Origin: Nitrospira sp. ST-bin4 | Lineage (GTDB): Bacteria > Nitrospirota > Nitrospiria > Nitrospirales > Nitrospiraceae | NCBI GenBank assembly: GCA_002083565.1 | Contig: MSXM01000004.1 | Location: 32,762 to 85,898, forward strand | Direction of reading: 5' to 3' | DNA: 53,137 nucleotides | Shown here: piece by piece, positions 16,167 to 22,936 of the stretch | Layout: the number at the start of each line of letters is the position of its first letter | Numbering within the stretch: the first letter of the stretch is position 1 | Notes under the pieces: model-generated | What the model was told of the DNA's origin: nothing | The model's input: only the letters and a program-made list of their open reading frames with translations | Database searches by the model: none | Position numbers and translations under genes: made by a program

Positions 16167-18506
16167 TCAGCCCCGTGTGCTGTTTCGCTCGGCTTGAGAA
16201 ATCTTAAATCGGTGCCGGTCAATTCCTAGAGCTTTGATTCTTGAGTCCAGCGTCTGCCTAGGCAGTCCGAGCTTGACGGCCGCACCGGCCGGCCCTCCGG
16301 TTTGACCGCCACAATCCGCTAATGCGGATTCAATGAGTTCCTTTTCATGCTCAGCCAGTGCAGTGCTGAGGTCAAGGCTCGTTCGCGACAGCCGCTGCTC
16401 TTCCGGTTTCAACCAAGTCTGGTCGACTGAGAAGGTCTCGCTTTCGCATAGCACGACAGCTCGCTCGATGACATTCTGCAGCTCACGAATATTGCCGGGC
16501 CACTCGTAGGCCTGAAAGAGCGCTAGAGTCTCGTCCTGGACGGCGCTGATGCGTTTGCTGGCCTTCTTTGCATACCGCTCAACCAAGTAAGTGACGAGTA
16601 GCGGGATATCGTCAATTCGCTCCCGCAGCGAAGGGATCTGTATGGGGAACACATTGAGCCGATAGAACAGGTCTTCTCGAAACGTCCCTGCTGCGATGGC
16701 TGCCTTAAGGTTGCGGTTCGTAGCGGCCAGTATGCGCACATCCACAGGGATTGGCTTGTTGCCGCCGACCCGTTCGATTTCCCGCTCTTGAAGCACTCGC
16801 AGGAGCGCGATCTGGGTTTCGGGCTGCAGGTCCCCAATTTCGTCGAGGAAGATCGTGCCGCCGTCGGCCAGCTCAAATCGACCGAGACGCCGTTGGAGCG
16901 CACCGGTGAAGGCGCCTTTCTCGTGCCCAAACAGCTCGGAGGCCATGAGCGAGGCGGGGATGGCCGCACAATTGACACGAATAAACGCCCGCGACGACCG
17001 GTTCGAACGCCTGTGGATGGCCCGAGCGATCAACTCCTTGCCCGTTCCAGTCTCACCGAGTATGAGCACCGTGGAATCCGACGGCGCCACTTTGGCGACT
17101 TGCGTCAGGACGCTGCGAATTGCTTTTGAGGACCCGACGATCTCTTCAAACATCGAAGCGCTGTTGATTTCTTCACGCAATGCCAAGTTCTCTTTGTGAG
17201 TTCTTTCTTCGGCCCTTTTGCGATCATCGATGTCGGTTCCTGTGCCGTACCAGCGAATGATCCGACCCTGTTCGTCCTTTAACGGGTTATAGCGGATGAG
17301 AAACCAGCGGTACTGCCCGTCCTTGCGGCGAATTCGTACTTCGAGCTCAAACGGGGCGCTGTGTTCGAGTCCATGCTGACGCTCGGTGTTCACTCGTTCG
17401 AGATCATCGGGGTGAAACAGTCGAACGCGAAAGTCATCCGCCATGATGTCTTCTACGGGCAGGCCGCTATAATCAAGCACTAAGCGGTTCACATACAGTA
17501 GGTTCCCTTCAGGTCCAAGGACAGAGATGAGTTGGGCGATGGCATCGGTGATCTGCCTAAGCTCTCGTTCATCTTGACGGAGTCTATCCTCTGCATGCCT
17601 CTGCTCAATGGCAACGGTCGCGAGGTGCGTGATTTGCCCGATGAGGTGTTGATGCTGTGGGGTCGGATGTCTAGGCTCGCGCGAGTAGATGGCGAAGGTA
17701 CCCAACACCGTGTCATTGGATGACAAGATTGGAGTGGACCAACAGGCCCGTAGCTCATGTGCCATGGCCAACTCACGCCATCCTGACTTGTCCCACCGTG
17801 TATCCGATGCAACATCGGCCGCAATCACTTGTTCTTTCAGACATGCGGCCATCCCGCACGGCCCCGCATCGAGATTCACGGGCCTCCCATGGATGGACTC
17901 ACTGTAGGTAAGGGGAAGATTGGGGCCAGCTCCGTGCTTCATGCGATTGTGAATTGGATCAACCAGCAGAATACTGCAGAGAGCTCCGCTCGACAGGTTT
18001 TCAATGAGCCGACACAAGGCATCAAGAATGTCCGAGAGCGGACATCCGGTGGCAAGCATTTCTAGAATACGAGTTTCTCCCGTCAGTAAGGTTTCAGCCT
18101 GCTTGCGGGCTTCAATATCGGTATGTGTTCCATACCAGCGGGCGACGGTGCCCTGCTCGTCGAACAGGGGCACCGCCCGAAACAAAAACCAACGATAGTG
18201 GCCGTCGGAGCGGCGTATTCGGGCTTCAGCCTCGCCCGGCTGCCGAACCTTCAGCGTCGCGGACCATGTGTGGACCAAACTCGGGAGATCGTTCGGATGA
18301 ATGATGTCGGTGAGTGTCCAGATCCAACCGTGGATGTCTTCCGAAGCGACGCCCGTGTACTCAATCCATGGCCCATTAAGATACTCGATGGTCCCGTCGG
18401 CTTTCGCGACCCAGACCAGATTCTGCATGGCGTCACTCACAGCATAAAAGAGGTTATCGAGGGTACCTGAGTGCGGATCGTCAGCATAGGGACTCTTGAG
18501 TTGCAT
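16167..18506 (-). CDS. Sigma-54 activator, PAS-GAF-PAS-AAA+-Fis HTH
   Basis: 779 residues. A PAS domain at about 20-140 (LVWVAKADGTIEYLNGPWIE ... GHYRWFLFRAVP) is followed by GAF at about 145-300, a second PAS at about 310-430 and AAA+ at about 450-690. The AAA+ domain has Walker A GETGTGKE near 482, the sigma-54 contact loop KGAFTGA and Walker B GGTIFLDEIGD. A Fis-type HTH ends the protein (GGPAGAAVKLGLPRQTLDSR). No receiver domain, so it is probably controlled by ligand binding at PAS/GAF. Its recognition helix differs from the other two activators here. It lies upstream of RND operon 1 on the same strand and is divergent from the tautomerase operon. Confidence 0.92.
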   Translation of the reverse strand: MQLKSPYADDPHSGTLDNLFYAVSDAMQNLVWVAKADGTIEYLNGPWIEYTGVASEDIHGWIWTLTDIIHPNDLPSLVHTWSATLKVRQPGEAEARIRRSDGHYRWFLFRAVPLFDEQGTVARWYGTHTDIEARKQAETLLTGETRILEMLATGCPLSDILDALCRLIENLSSGALCSILLVDPIHNRMKHGAGPNLPLTYSESIHGRPVNLDAGPCGMAACLKEQVIAADVASDTRWDKSGWRELAMAHELRACWSTPILSSNDTVLGTFAIYSREPRHPTPQHQHLIGQITHLATVAIEQRHAEDRLRQDERELRQITDAIAQLISVLGPEGNLLYVNRLVLDYSGLPVEDIMADDFRVRLFHPDDLERVNTERQHGLEHSAPFELEVRIRRKDGQYRWFLIRYNPLKDEQGRIIRWYGTGTDIDDRKRAEERTHKENLALREEINSASMFEEIVGSSKAIRSVLTQVAKVAPSDSTVLILGETGTGKELIARAIHRRSNRSSRAFIRVNCAAIPASLMASELFGHEKGAFTGALQRRLGRFELADGGTIFLDEIGDLQPETQIALLRVLQEREIERVGGNKPIPVDVRILAATNRNLKAAIAAGTFREDLFYRLNVFPIQIPSLRERIDDIPLLVTYLVERYAKKASKRISAVQDETLALFQAYEWPGNIRELQNVIERAVVLCESETFSVDQTWLKPEEQRLSRTSLDLSTALAEHEKELIESALADCGGQTGGPAGAAVKLGLPRQTLDSRIKALGIDRHRFKISQAERNSTRG

Positions 18507-18802
18507 AGGTCCTCTTTTGGGTGGGTGAGTTCCGCTTCAACCAATGCGCATCAAAGCGCCAGCATGCTTCCAAAGAGCGATGTTGACCCTTGGCGTTCAA
18601 GAAAACAGCGCAGCCTATGATACTCCCGATTCGCATCAAAATTCACCGACTTCCCATGACAGCGGGTAGTTCCCTAACTTGGAATGTCGTTTACGGGGTA
18701 GCGGGGTAGAGGAAGGATTTTGCGCCTCGTCGTTGCCCGCTTCACTAACTTCACCTTCAACATATCGTAGATAGTTGAAACGAAGCCAAGTTTTCGGCAC
18801 CG
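18507..18802. other. Divergent intergenic region, upstream half
   Basis: Lies between the sigma-54 activator (minus) and the tautomerase operon (plus). No coding frame is convincing. A near-match to the -24 box (TGGAATGTCGTTTACG at about 18680) lacks the -12 GC and was not called. Confidence 0.4.
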
Positions 18803-18818
18803 CGCTGTAAATTCAGCG
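18803..18818 (+). promoter_or_regulatory. Possible activator dyad upstream of the tautomerase sigma-54 promoter
   Basis: Perfect inverted repeat CGCTG-TAAATT-CAGCG. Its centre is about 117 bp upstream of the -24 GG at 18927, a normal distance for a sigma-54 enhancer site. The sequence is unlike the CGA-N4-TCG dyads of the other promoters, which fits the different recognition helix of the divergent activator at 16167. One short repeat is weak evidence. Confidence 0.35.
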
Positions 18819-18925
18819 GATCGTTCTCGGTATGTTTTTGTCGCGCCAGAGAAATTTCCGAATCGTAGTGCTCAGTATTCTTTGGTTTCAACGACATCGA
18901 TGCCGAGATCCGACGAATACGCTAT

Positions 18926-18941
18926 TGGAATGCGAATTGCG
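18926..18941 (+). promoter_or_regulatory. Sigma-54 promoter of the tautomerase-aldehyde dehydrogenase operon
   Basis: TGGAATGCGAATTGCG matches -24/-12 consensus (TGGCACG-N4-TTGC) except for one base in the -24 box, with GG-N10-GC spacing. Transcription would begin near 18953. That leaves a leader of about 275 nt before the tautomerase ATG. The leader contains an open frame in the plus strand that I do not believe codes. Confidence 0.6.
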
Positions 18942-19227
18942 TATCGCCTTCATCATGAAGCCACGATCAAGGTCGGGAATCAACAGCGGGAGGAGAGAGC
19001 GATGACTGACTCAGGCGCTGAACACGGGCTGGGTCAGGAGAAAGGTGACAACAGAAGCGCCATGCGAACACGAGCCTCTCGGTGTTTCGGCAAGAAAGGA
19101 GGATGCGAAGATGGATACCTAGTTCCGGACAGGGCAACGGATCTTGCTGATAGGAAAGACAAATGGGTGAGGAGTTGTGTGGAAAAGCCTCAGGCTCGTG
19201 TGCCCAACCTAAGAGAAGGACATAACC

Positions 19228-19707
19228 ATGCCATTGTGGAAGATTTATCATCCAACTGAAGCCTTTACAGCCGATGATAAGAAGACCCTGGCCAAGCGAA
19301 TAACAGAAGTATATGCGGGCGTTCCGATCCCGCGATTCTATGTCGTGTGTGTGTTTGAGGAAATGGCAAAGGGATCATGTTTTGTCGGCGGCGAGCCGCA
19401 TCACAAATTTATCCGTTTCAAGGTTGATCAGATTGCCAGGACGATACCTGGCCCGATTCTCAGGGAATGGTGGATGCGGACGCTCGATGAGGCCATCGCT
19501 CCATTTGTAAAGGACAGAGGATACGATTGGGAGATCTCCATCGACGAAACCCCGTTCGATCTGTGGTCGCTCCAAGGGGAACTCCCCCCGCCTTTTGAAT
19601 CTGTGGCTGAAAAGCGGTGGGTGAAGGAAAATAAGGCGAGTCGCTATACCCTGGCGGAAAAACTTCCGGTCAATTTGGTTCTGACTCCAGGAATAGCGGA
19701 TCGGTAA
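19228..19707 (+). CDS. Tautomerase family protein (cis-CaaD/oxalocrotonate tautomerase-like)
   Basis: 159 residues. The sequence starts MPLWKIYHPTEAFTADDKKT, so Pro becomes the N-terminal catalytic residue after Met removal, as in the tautomerase superfamily. LAKRITEVYAGVPIPRFYV and FVGGEPHHKFIRFKVDQIAR fit the long Tautomerase_3 type found in fungi and bacteria. AGAAGGA lies 8 nt before the ATG at 19228. It heads an operon with an aldehyde dehydrogenase, which suggests degradation of a dicarbonyl, halogenated or aromatic-derived acid. The exact substrate is unknown. Confidence 0.85.
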   Translation: MPLWKIYHPTEAFTADDKKTLAKRITEVYAGVPIPRFYVVCVFEEMAKGSCFVGGEPHHKFIRFKVDQIARTIPGPILREWWMRTLDEAIAPFVKDRGYDWEISIDETPFDLWSLQGELPPPFESVAEKRWVKENKASRYTLAEKLPVNLVLTPGIADR

Positions 19708-19721
19708 GGTTTGGCTTAGCC

Positions 19722-19798
19722 AGTGTGCCCATGTGCAGAGAGTCGCACCCAAGAAAGATGGCGGTCGCCAGGTTGTGCCATCTTTCTTGGGGCACACT
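19722..19798. repeat. Long nested inverted repeat between tautomerase and aldehyde dehydrogenase genes
   Basis: CCCAAGAAAGATGGC (19748-19762) is exactly mirrored by GCCATCTTTCTTGGG (19777-19791) around a 14-nt loop. Outside it AGTGTGCCC (19722-19730) pairs with GGGCACACT (19790-19798), with an unpaired bulge of about 17 nt in the left arm. There is no T-run. It could be an attenuating or mRNA-processing hairpin between the two genes, or a small repetitive element. Confidence 0.85.
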
Positions 19799-19870
19799 CA
19801 CCCCTTGTGCCATGTGCCTTCACTGATGAAGCGCGCGGAACGCGGAACTTTATCATGGGAGAGGAAAATC

Positions 19871-21277
19871 ATGCCCTATCAGACCATCAACCCGGCGACC
19901 GGAGTGATCGTAGAGACCTACCACGACATACTCGATACTGATCTGGAACAGGCAATTGCCACGGCGCAGGCGTGTTATGAGCAGGATTGGCGCCAGCGTT
20001 CGGTTGCCGAACGGGCGCGAATCGTTTCGGGCGCGGCGGCGAAGCTCCGTGAGCATGCGGAGGAATATGCGCGATACGTCACCCTTGAAGTAGGGAAGCT
20101 GATCGGCACATCGCGTGCGGAAGTGTCGTTGTCTGCAGATATCCTTGACTACTATGCCAGGCACGCGAGCGAGTTTCTGAGGCCGAAGAAGCTGTCTGAA
20201 TCTCCGGGTGCAACGCTCGAAACGCGCCCGCTCGGAATTATCCTCGCCATTGAACCGTGGAATTTCCCCTACTATCAGATCGCGCGGGTCGTTGGACCGC
20301 AGCTGATGGCCGGCAATGTGGTGATCGTCAAACATGCAGAAAATGTCCCACAATGTGCACTGGCCTTTGCACGGCTCTTTGAGGCGGCCGGGGCGCCGCC
20401 CGGCTCCTATACAAATATCTTTGCGAGTATCAGCCAAGTTGAGCGCCTTATCGAGGACTCCCGGGTGCGGGGAGTCACCGTCACCGGAAGCGAGCGCGCA
20501 GGTTCTGCGGTGGCGGAGCGCGCTGGCCGTCATCTCAAGAAGTCGGTGATGGAACTTGGAGGAAGCGATCCATTCATTGTTCTCGAAGACGCTCCGTTGG
20601 AGAAGAGCATAGAAGCTGCCGTCTTTGGCCGGATGTTCAATACGGGCCAGAGTTGTGTCTCCTCAAAACGGATCATCGTTATCGGGAAAGAACGTGGCAG
20701 GGACTTTCTCGACGGGTTCGTGAAGAAAATGGCGGTCCTCGAGGCCGGCAATCCTGAAGATCCCGCTACGACACTTGGTCCGCTATCGTCGGAAAAGGCA
20801 ATGAACATCTTGCTGAGACAGATAGACATCGCACGCACAGGGGGCGCTCGCGTGGTGCTCGGCGGTGGGCGAATCGATCGCCCTGGTTTCTACATCGAAC
20901 CCACGGTTCTCACGGATATCGACCGAAACAACCCTATCTACTCGCAGGAATTATTTGGGCCGGTTGCCTCTTATTATGTGGTAGAGAGCGAGGACGTGGC
21001 TGTTGCGCTCGCCAACGCGACACCCTTTGGGCTCGGAGCTTCTGTTTTTACAAGTGATATGGAACACGGTCAGTGGGTTGCTGAGCAAATCGACAGCGGC
21101 ATGGTCTTTGTGAATCAACCCGCATGGACTGCGCCTGAGTTACCGTTCGGCGGTGTCAAGAATTCAGGATTCGGCCGAGAATTGTCGGAGCTGGGATTCG
21201 GTGAGTTTGTGAACCGCAAACTGATAAACGTGGCCCCAGTCGGTGCCCCTTTCTGGGGGCCGGTGGGTCACAAATGA
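19871..21277 (+). CDS. NAD(P)-dependent aldehyde dehydrogenase (succinate-semialdehyde dehydrogenase-like)
   Basis: 468 residues from the ATG at 19871, behind GGGAGAGG. TINPATGVIVETYHDILDTD is the usual N-terminus of succinate-semialdehyde dehydrogenases. IEPWNFPYYQIARVVGPQLM is the cofactor region, VMELGGSDPFIVLED carries the general-base Glu, and FNTGQSCVSSKRIIV carries the catalytic Cys. PELPFGGVKNSGFGRELSEL is the C-terminal signature. It oxidises an aldehyde to an acid. The longer upstream start (19733) would include the inverted repeat and is rejected. Probably transcribed with the tautomerase from the sigma-54 promoter. Confidence 0.93.
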   Translation: MPYQTINPATGVIVETYHDILDTDLEQAIATAQACYEQDWRQRSVAERARIVSGAAAKLREHAEEYARYVTLEVGKLIGTSRAEVSLSADILDYYARHASEFLRPKKLSESPGATLETRPLGIILAIEPWNFPYYQIARVVGPQLMAGNVVIVKHAENVPQCALAFARLFEAAGAPPGSYTNIFASISQVERLIEDSRVRGVTVTGSERAGSAVAERAGRHLKKSVMELGGSDPFIVLEDAPLEKSIEAAVFGRMFNTGQSCVSSKRIIVIGKERGRDFLDGFVKKMAVLEAGNPEDPATTLGPLSSEKAMNILLRQIDIARTGGARVVLGGGRIDRPGFYIEPTVLTDIDRNNPIYSQELFGPVASYYVVESEDVAVALANATPFGLGASVFTSDMEHGQWVAEQIDSGMVFVNQPAWTAPELPFGGVKNSGFGRELSELGFGEFVNRKLINVAPVGAPFWGPVGHK

Positions 21278-21287
21278 TGATGTTTAT

Positions 21288-21617
21288 GAAAGAGCCAAAC
21301 ATTTCTACCCGCGTTGTGGTGACGGGCTGTATGTGGATGCCGATGTGAAAAGAAAACAAGCCGGGGCAGACAAAGATCCACGCCATGAGCCGCTGAGAGC
21401 CCGCGCTGAACCATGCGACCTGGACTTCTCCTTCTGGAGCCGTTCCATAGCCGGACAACACATGTGCGCAACCATCGGACAAGATCTTCCAGGGTGCACC
21501 TCCCTGCACGAGTTGCCTCAGGAGCAGCGGGTCGGGAAACCCTCGGGCTCGTTCTGCTGGCGTGATTGGATCAGGTTGATCCAGATCATGTGCCGTACAG
21601 AAGACCCGTTGAATTGA
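21288..21617 (-). pseudogene. Decayed TerB-COQ4 protein gene (internal deletion)
   Basis: Minus-strand translation gives SIQRVFCTAHDLDQPDPITP and then LLLRQLVQGGAPWKILSDGC and HVLSGYGTAPEGEVQVAWFS. These match two separate parts of the intact protein at 45021 (SVQRVIGTTYD...LDPITP, RKQLVQG, and GGAPEQILFHDCVHVLSGYG). The roughly 110 residues between LVQG and GAP are missing, and the metal motif HDxxH reads DGxxH. So the gene has an internal deletion, lost its predicted zinc ligands and has no proper ends. It follows the DedA-rhodanese gene on the same strand, within the same sigma-54 unit. Confidence 0.8.
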
Positions 21618-21760
21618 TTTCGGGCTGTAACCTTTGGACGCGTCGAGCGTCCTATCTGGGGGTAACGTTCCATGAAGACGGCTGCCAGTGCAGAAAGCCT
21701 GCATCGGAGTAGATCATGTGAGTTCCGTGACAGTTTCCTTGTTGTGCTATTCCCTGACGG

Positions 21761-22717
21761 TCAGGCAGGAGCCGTATGGATGTACGAAGCCCTTGCGGCT
21801 TGTCCCGATTCGCGGAGCATTGTATGCCAGGCTTCGACGCCACCGGCCAGCGGCCACACACGGGTGAATCCTGCCTCGCGAAGCTTCCAGGCCACGTGCA
21901 CACTTGTGGCATCTCGCGGGCAGGCGCAGTAGAGCACGACGTCACGATCACGCGGAAGTTTATGTTGTGTTGCCAGCAATTCGTCCAGTGACAGGGCCAG
22001 TGAGCTAGGAATGCCTGGCACGTCCTCTCGCGCGTCATGAGGGCGCAGATCGATGATGACGGGATTTTCTCCAGCTGCTATCTTCTCGACCAGTTGTCGT
22101 GCAGCTAGCCGTGGGACCAGTCGCTCGACACGATAACGGTGAAGGGCCTTGTAGACCACATACCCGAGGACCAATCCGAGGAACGCCAGGGCGACCGTTG
22201 GCCCGAGCTTGGTAACCATAGCGAGCGCCTGGTCGAGTTGGTTGCTGAACACTATGCCGAGACCAATGCCGGAAGCTGCCCAAAGAATTGTCCCAATGCC
22301 GTTGTACAAGAGGTACTGCGTCATTCTGAGGCCCATAATCCCGGCCAGCGGTGGAGCAATGGTGTTTAAGCCAGGAATAAACTTGGCGATCATTAAGGAA
22401 TGAATGCCGTGGCGGGCGAAGAATTCCTCTGCCCGGCGTACGCAAGACATCGGCTCGAACGAGATTCTGCAGAGCCAGCCCAGGACTTGGCGGCCCTGTC
22501 GGCGTCCGAGCTCAAACCACAGTTGATCAGCAAGCAGGGACGCCAATATGGCCGTCCCCACTGCCGACCAGAAGCCCATCTGGCCGGCACCCACCAATGC
22601 GCCGGCGGCGATTAACATTGGAAGGGCCGGAATCGGCAGTCCGACTTGTTCGGCCAATACGATCAGAAACAGCATGATCGTGCCATGCTGGGTTAGAAAC
22701 TGAATCGTTGCGTCCAT
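21761..22717 (-). CDS. DedA-family membrane protein fused to a rhodanese domain
   Basis: 318 residues. Residues about 1-200 are DedA/VTT-type: FLIVLAEQVGLPIPALPMLI, LADQLWFELGRRQGRQVLGW, FFARHGIHSLMIAKFIPGLN and TIAPPLAGIMGLR, with several TM helices. Residues about 205-305 form a rhodanese domain (NPVIIDLRPHDAREDVPGIP, VVLYCACPRDATSVHVAWKL) with the active Cys near 264. DedA proteins move undecaprenyl phosphate or other phospholipids and affect membrane homeostasis; rhodanese adds sulfur-transfer or redox chemistry. The gene follows a predicted sigma-54 promoter with a leader of about 48 nt, downstream of the triple-GAF activator. Confidence 0.9.
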   Translation of the reverse strand: MDATIQFLTQHGTIMLFLIVLAEQVGLPIPALPMLIAAGALVGAGQMGFWSAVGTAILASLLADQLWFELGRRQGRQVLGWLCRISFEPMSCVRRAEEFFARHGIHSLMIAKFIPGLNTIAPPLAGIMGLRMTQYLLYNGIGTILWAASGIGLGIVFSNQLDQALAMVTKLGPTVALAFLGLVLGYVVYKALHRYRVERLVPRLAARQLVEKIAAGENPVIIDLRPHDAREDVPGIPSSLALSLDELLATQHKLPRDRDVVLYCACPRDATSVHVAWKLREAGFTRVWPLAGGVEAWHTMLRESGQAARASYIHTAPA

Positions 22718-22776
22718 GACAGCCTCGTGCGAGCGCCAACTTGCGATACCAGTGGTCTTCGATGGCGTGTTGCTAT

Positions 22777-22792
22777 GGCAATGATCATTCCA
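22777..22792 (-). promoter_or_regulatory. Sigma-54 promoter of the DedA-rhodanese operon
   Basis: Minus strand reads TGGAATGATCATTGCC, matching -24/-12 consensus at nearly all fixed positions with GG-N10-GC spacing. Expected start near 22766, about 48 nt before the gene. It shares TGGAATG with the promoters at 18926 and 44159 and differs by one base from TGGAACG at 15624. Confidence 0.75.
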
Positions 22793-22902
22793 CGGGAAAG
22801 CGAGACAGAGGCATCATGCGCAAGTGCTGAACAATTCTATGACTCTGAATCAATCGGGTCGAATCAATGGAAAAGGGTGAGTGGGAAGTGACGACCGGCT
22901 AC

Positions 22903-22936
22903 TGTCGATATCTCGTCGCCTGGCGAGACGTCGACA
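22903..22936. promoter_or_regulatory. Tandem activator sites for the DedA-rhodanese sigma-54 promoter
   Basis: CGATATCTCG (22906-22915, plus) and CGACGTCTCG (22933-22924, minus) lie with centres 18 bp apart, exactly 120 and 138 bp upstream of the -24 GG. Both are preceded by TGT on their own strand, so the whole block is an imperfect hairpin TGTCGA ... TCGACA abutting the stop codon of the activator gene. There is no T-run, so I read it as a protein-binding site rather than a terminator. Confidence 0.65.

Noticed and set aside
18882..19259. Plus-strand open frame of 125 codons before the tautomerase gene
   Set aside because: Low-complexity, charged composition with no family resemblance; it overlaps the sigma-54 promoter and the tautomerase start.
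22903..22936. Hairpin after the three-GAF activator as a rho-independent terminator
   Set aside because: No T-run, and its two halves match the activator dyads found at two other promoters.
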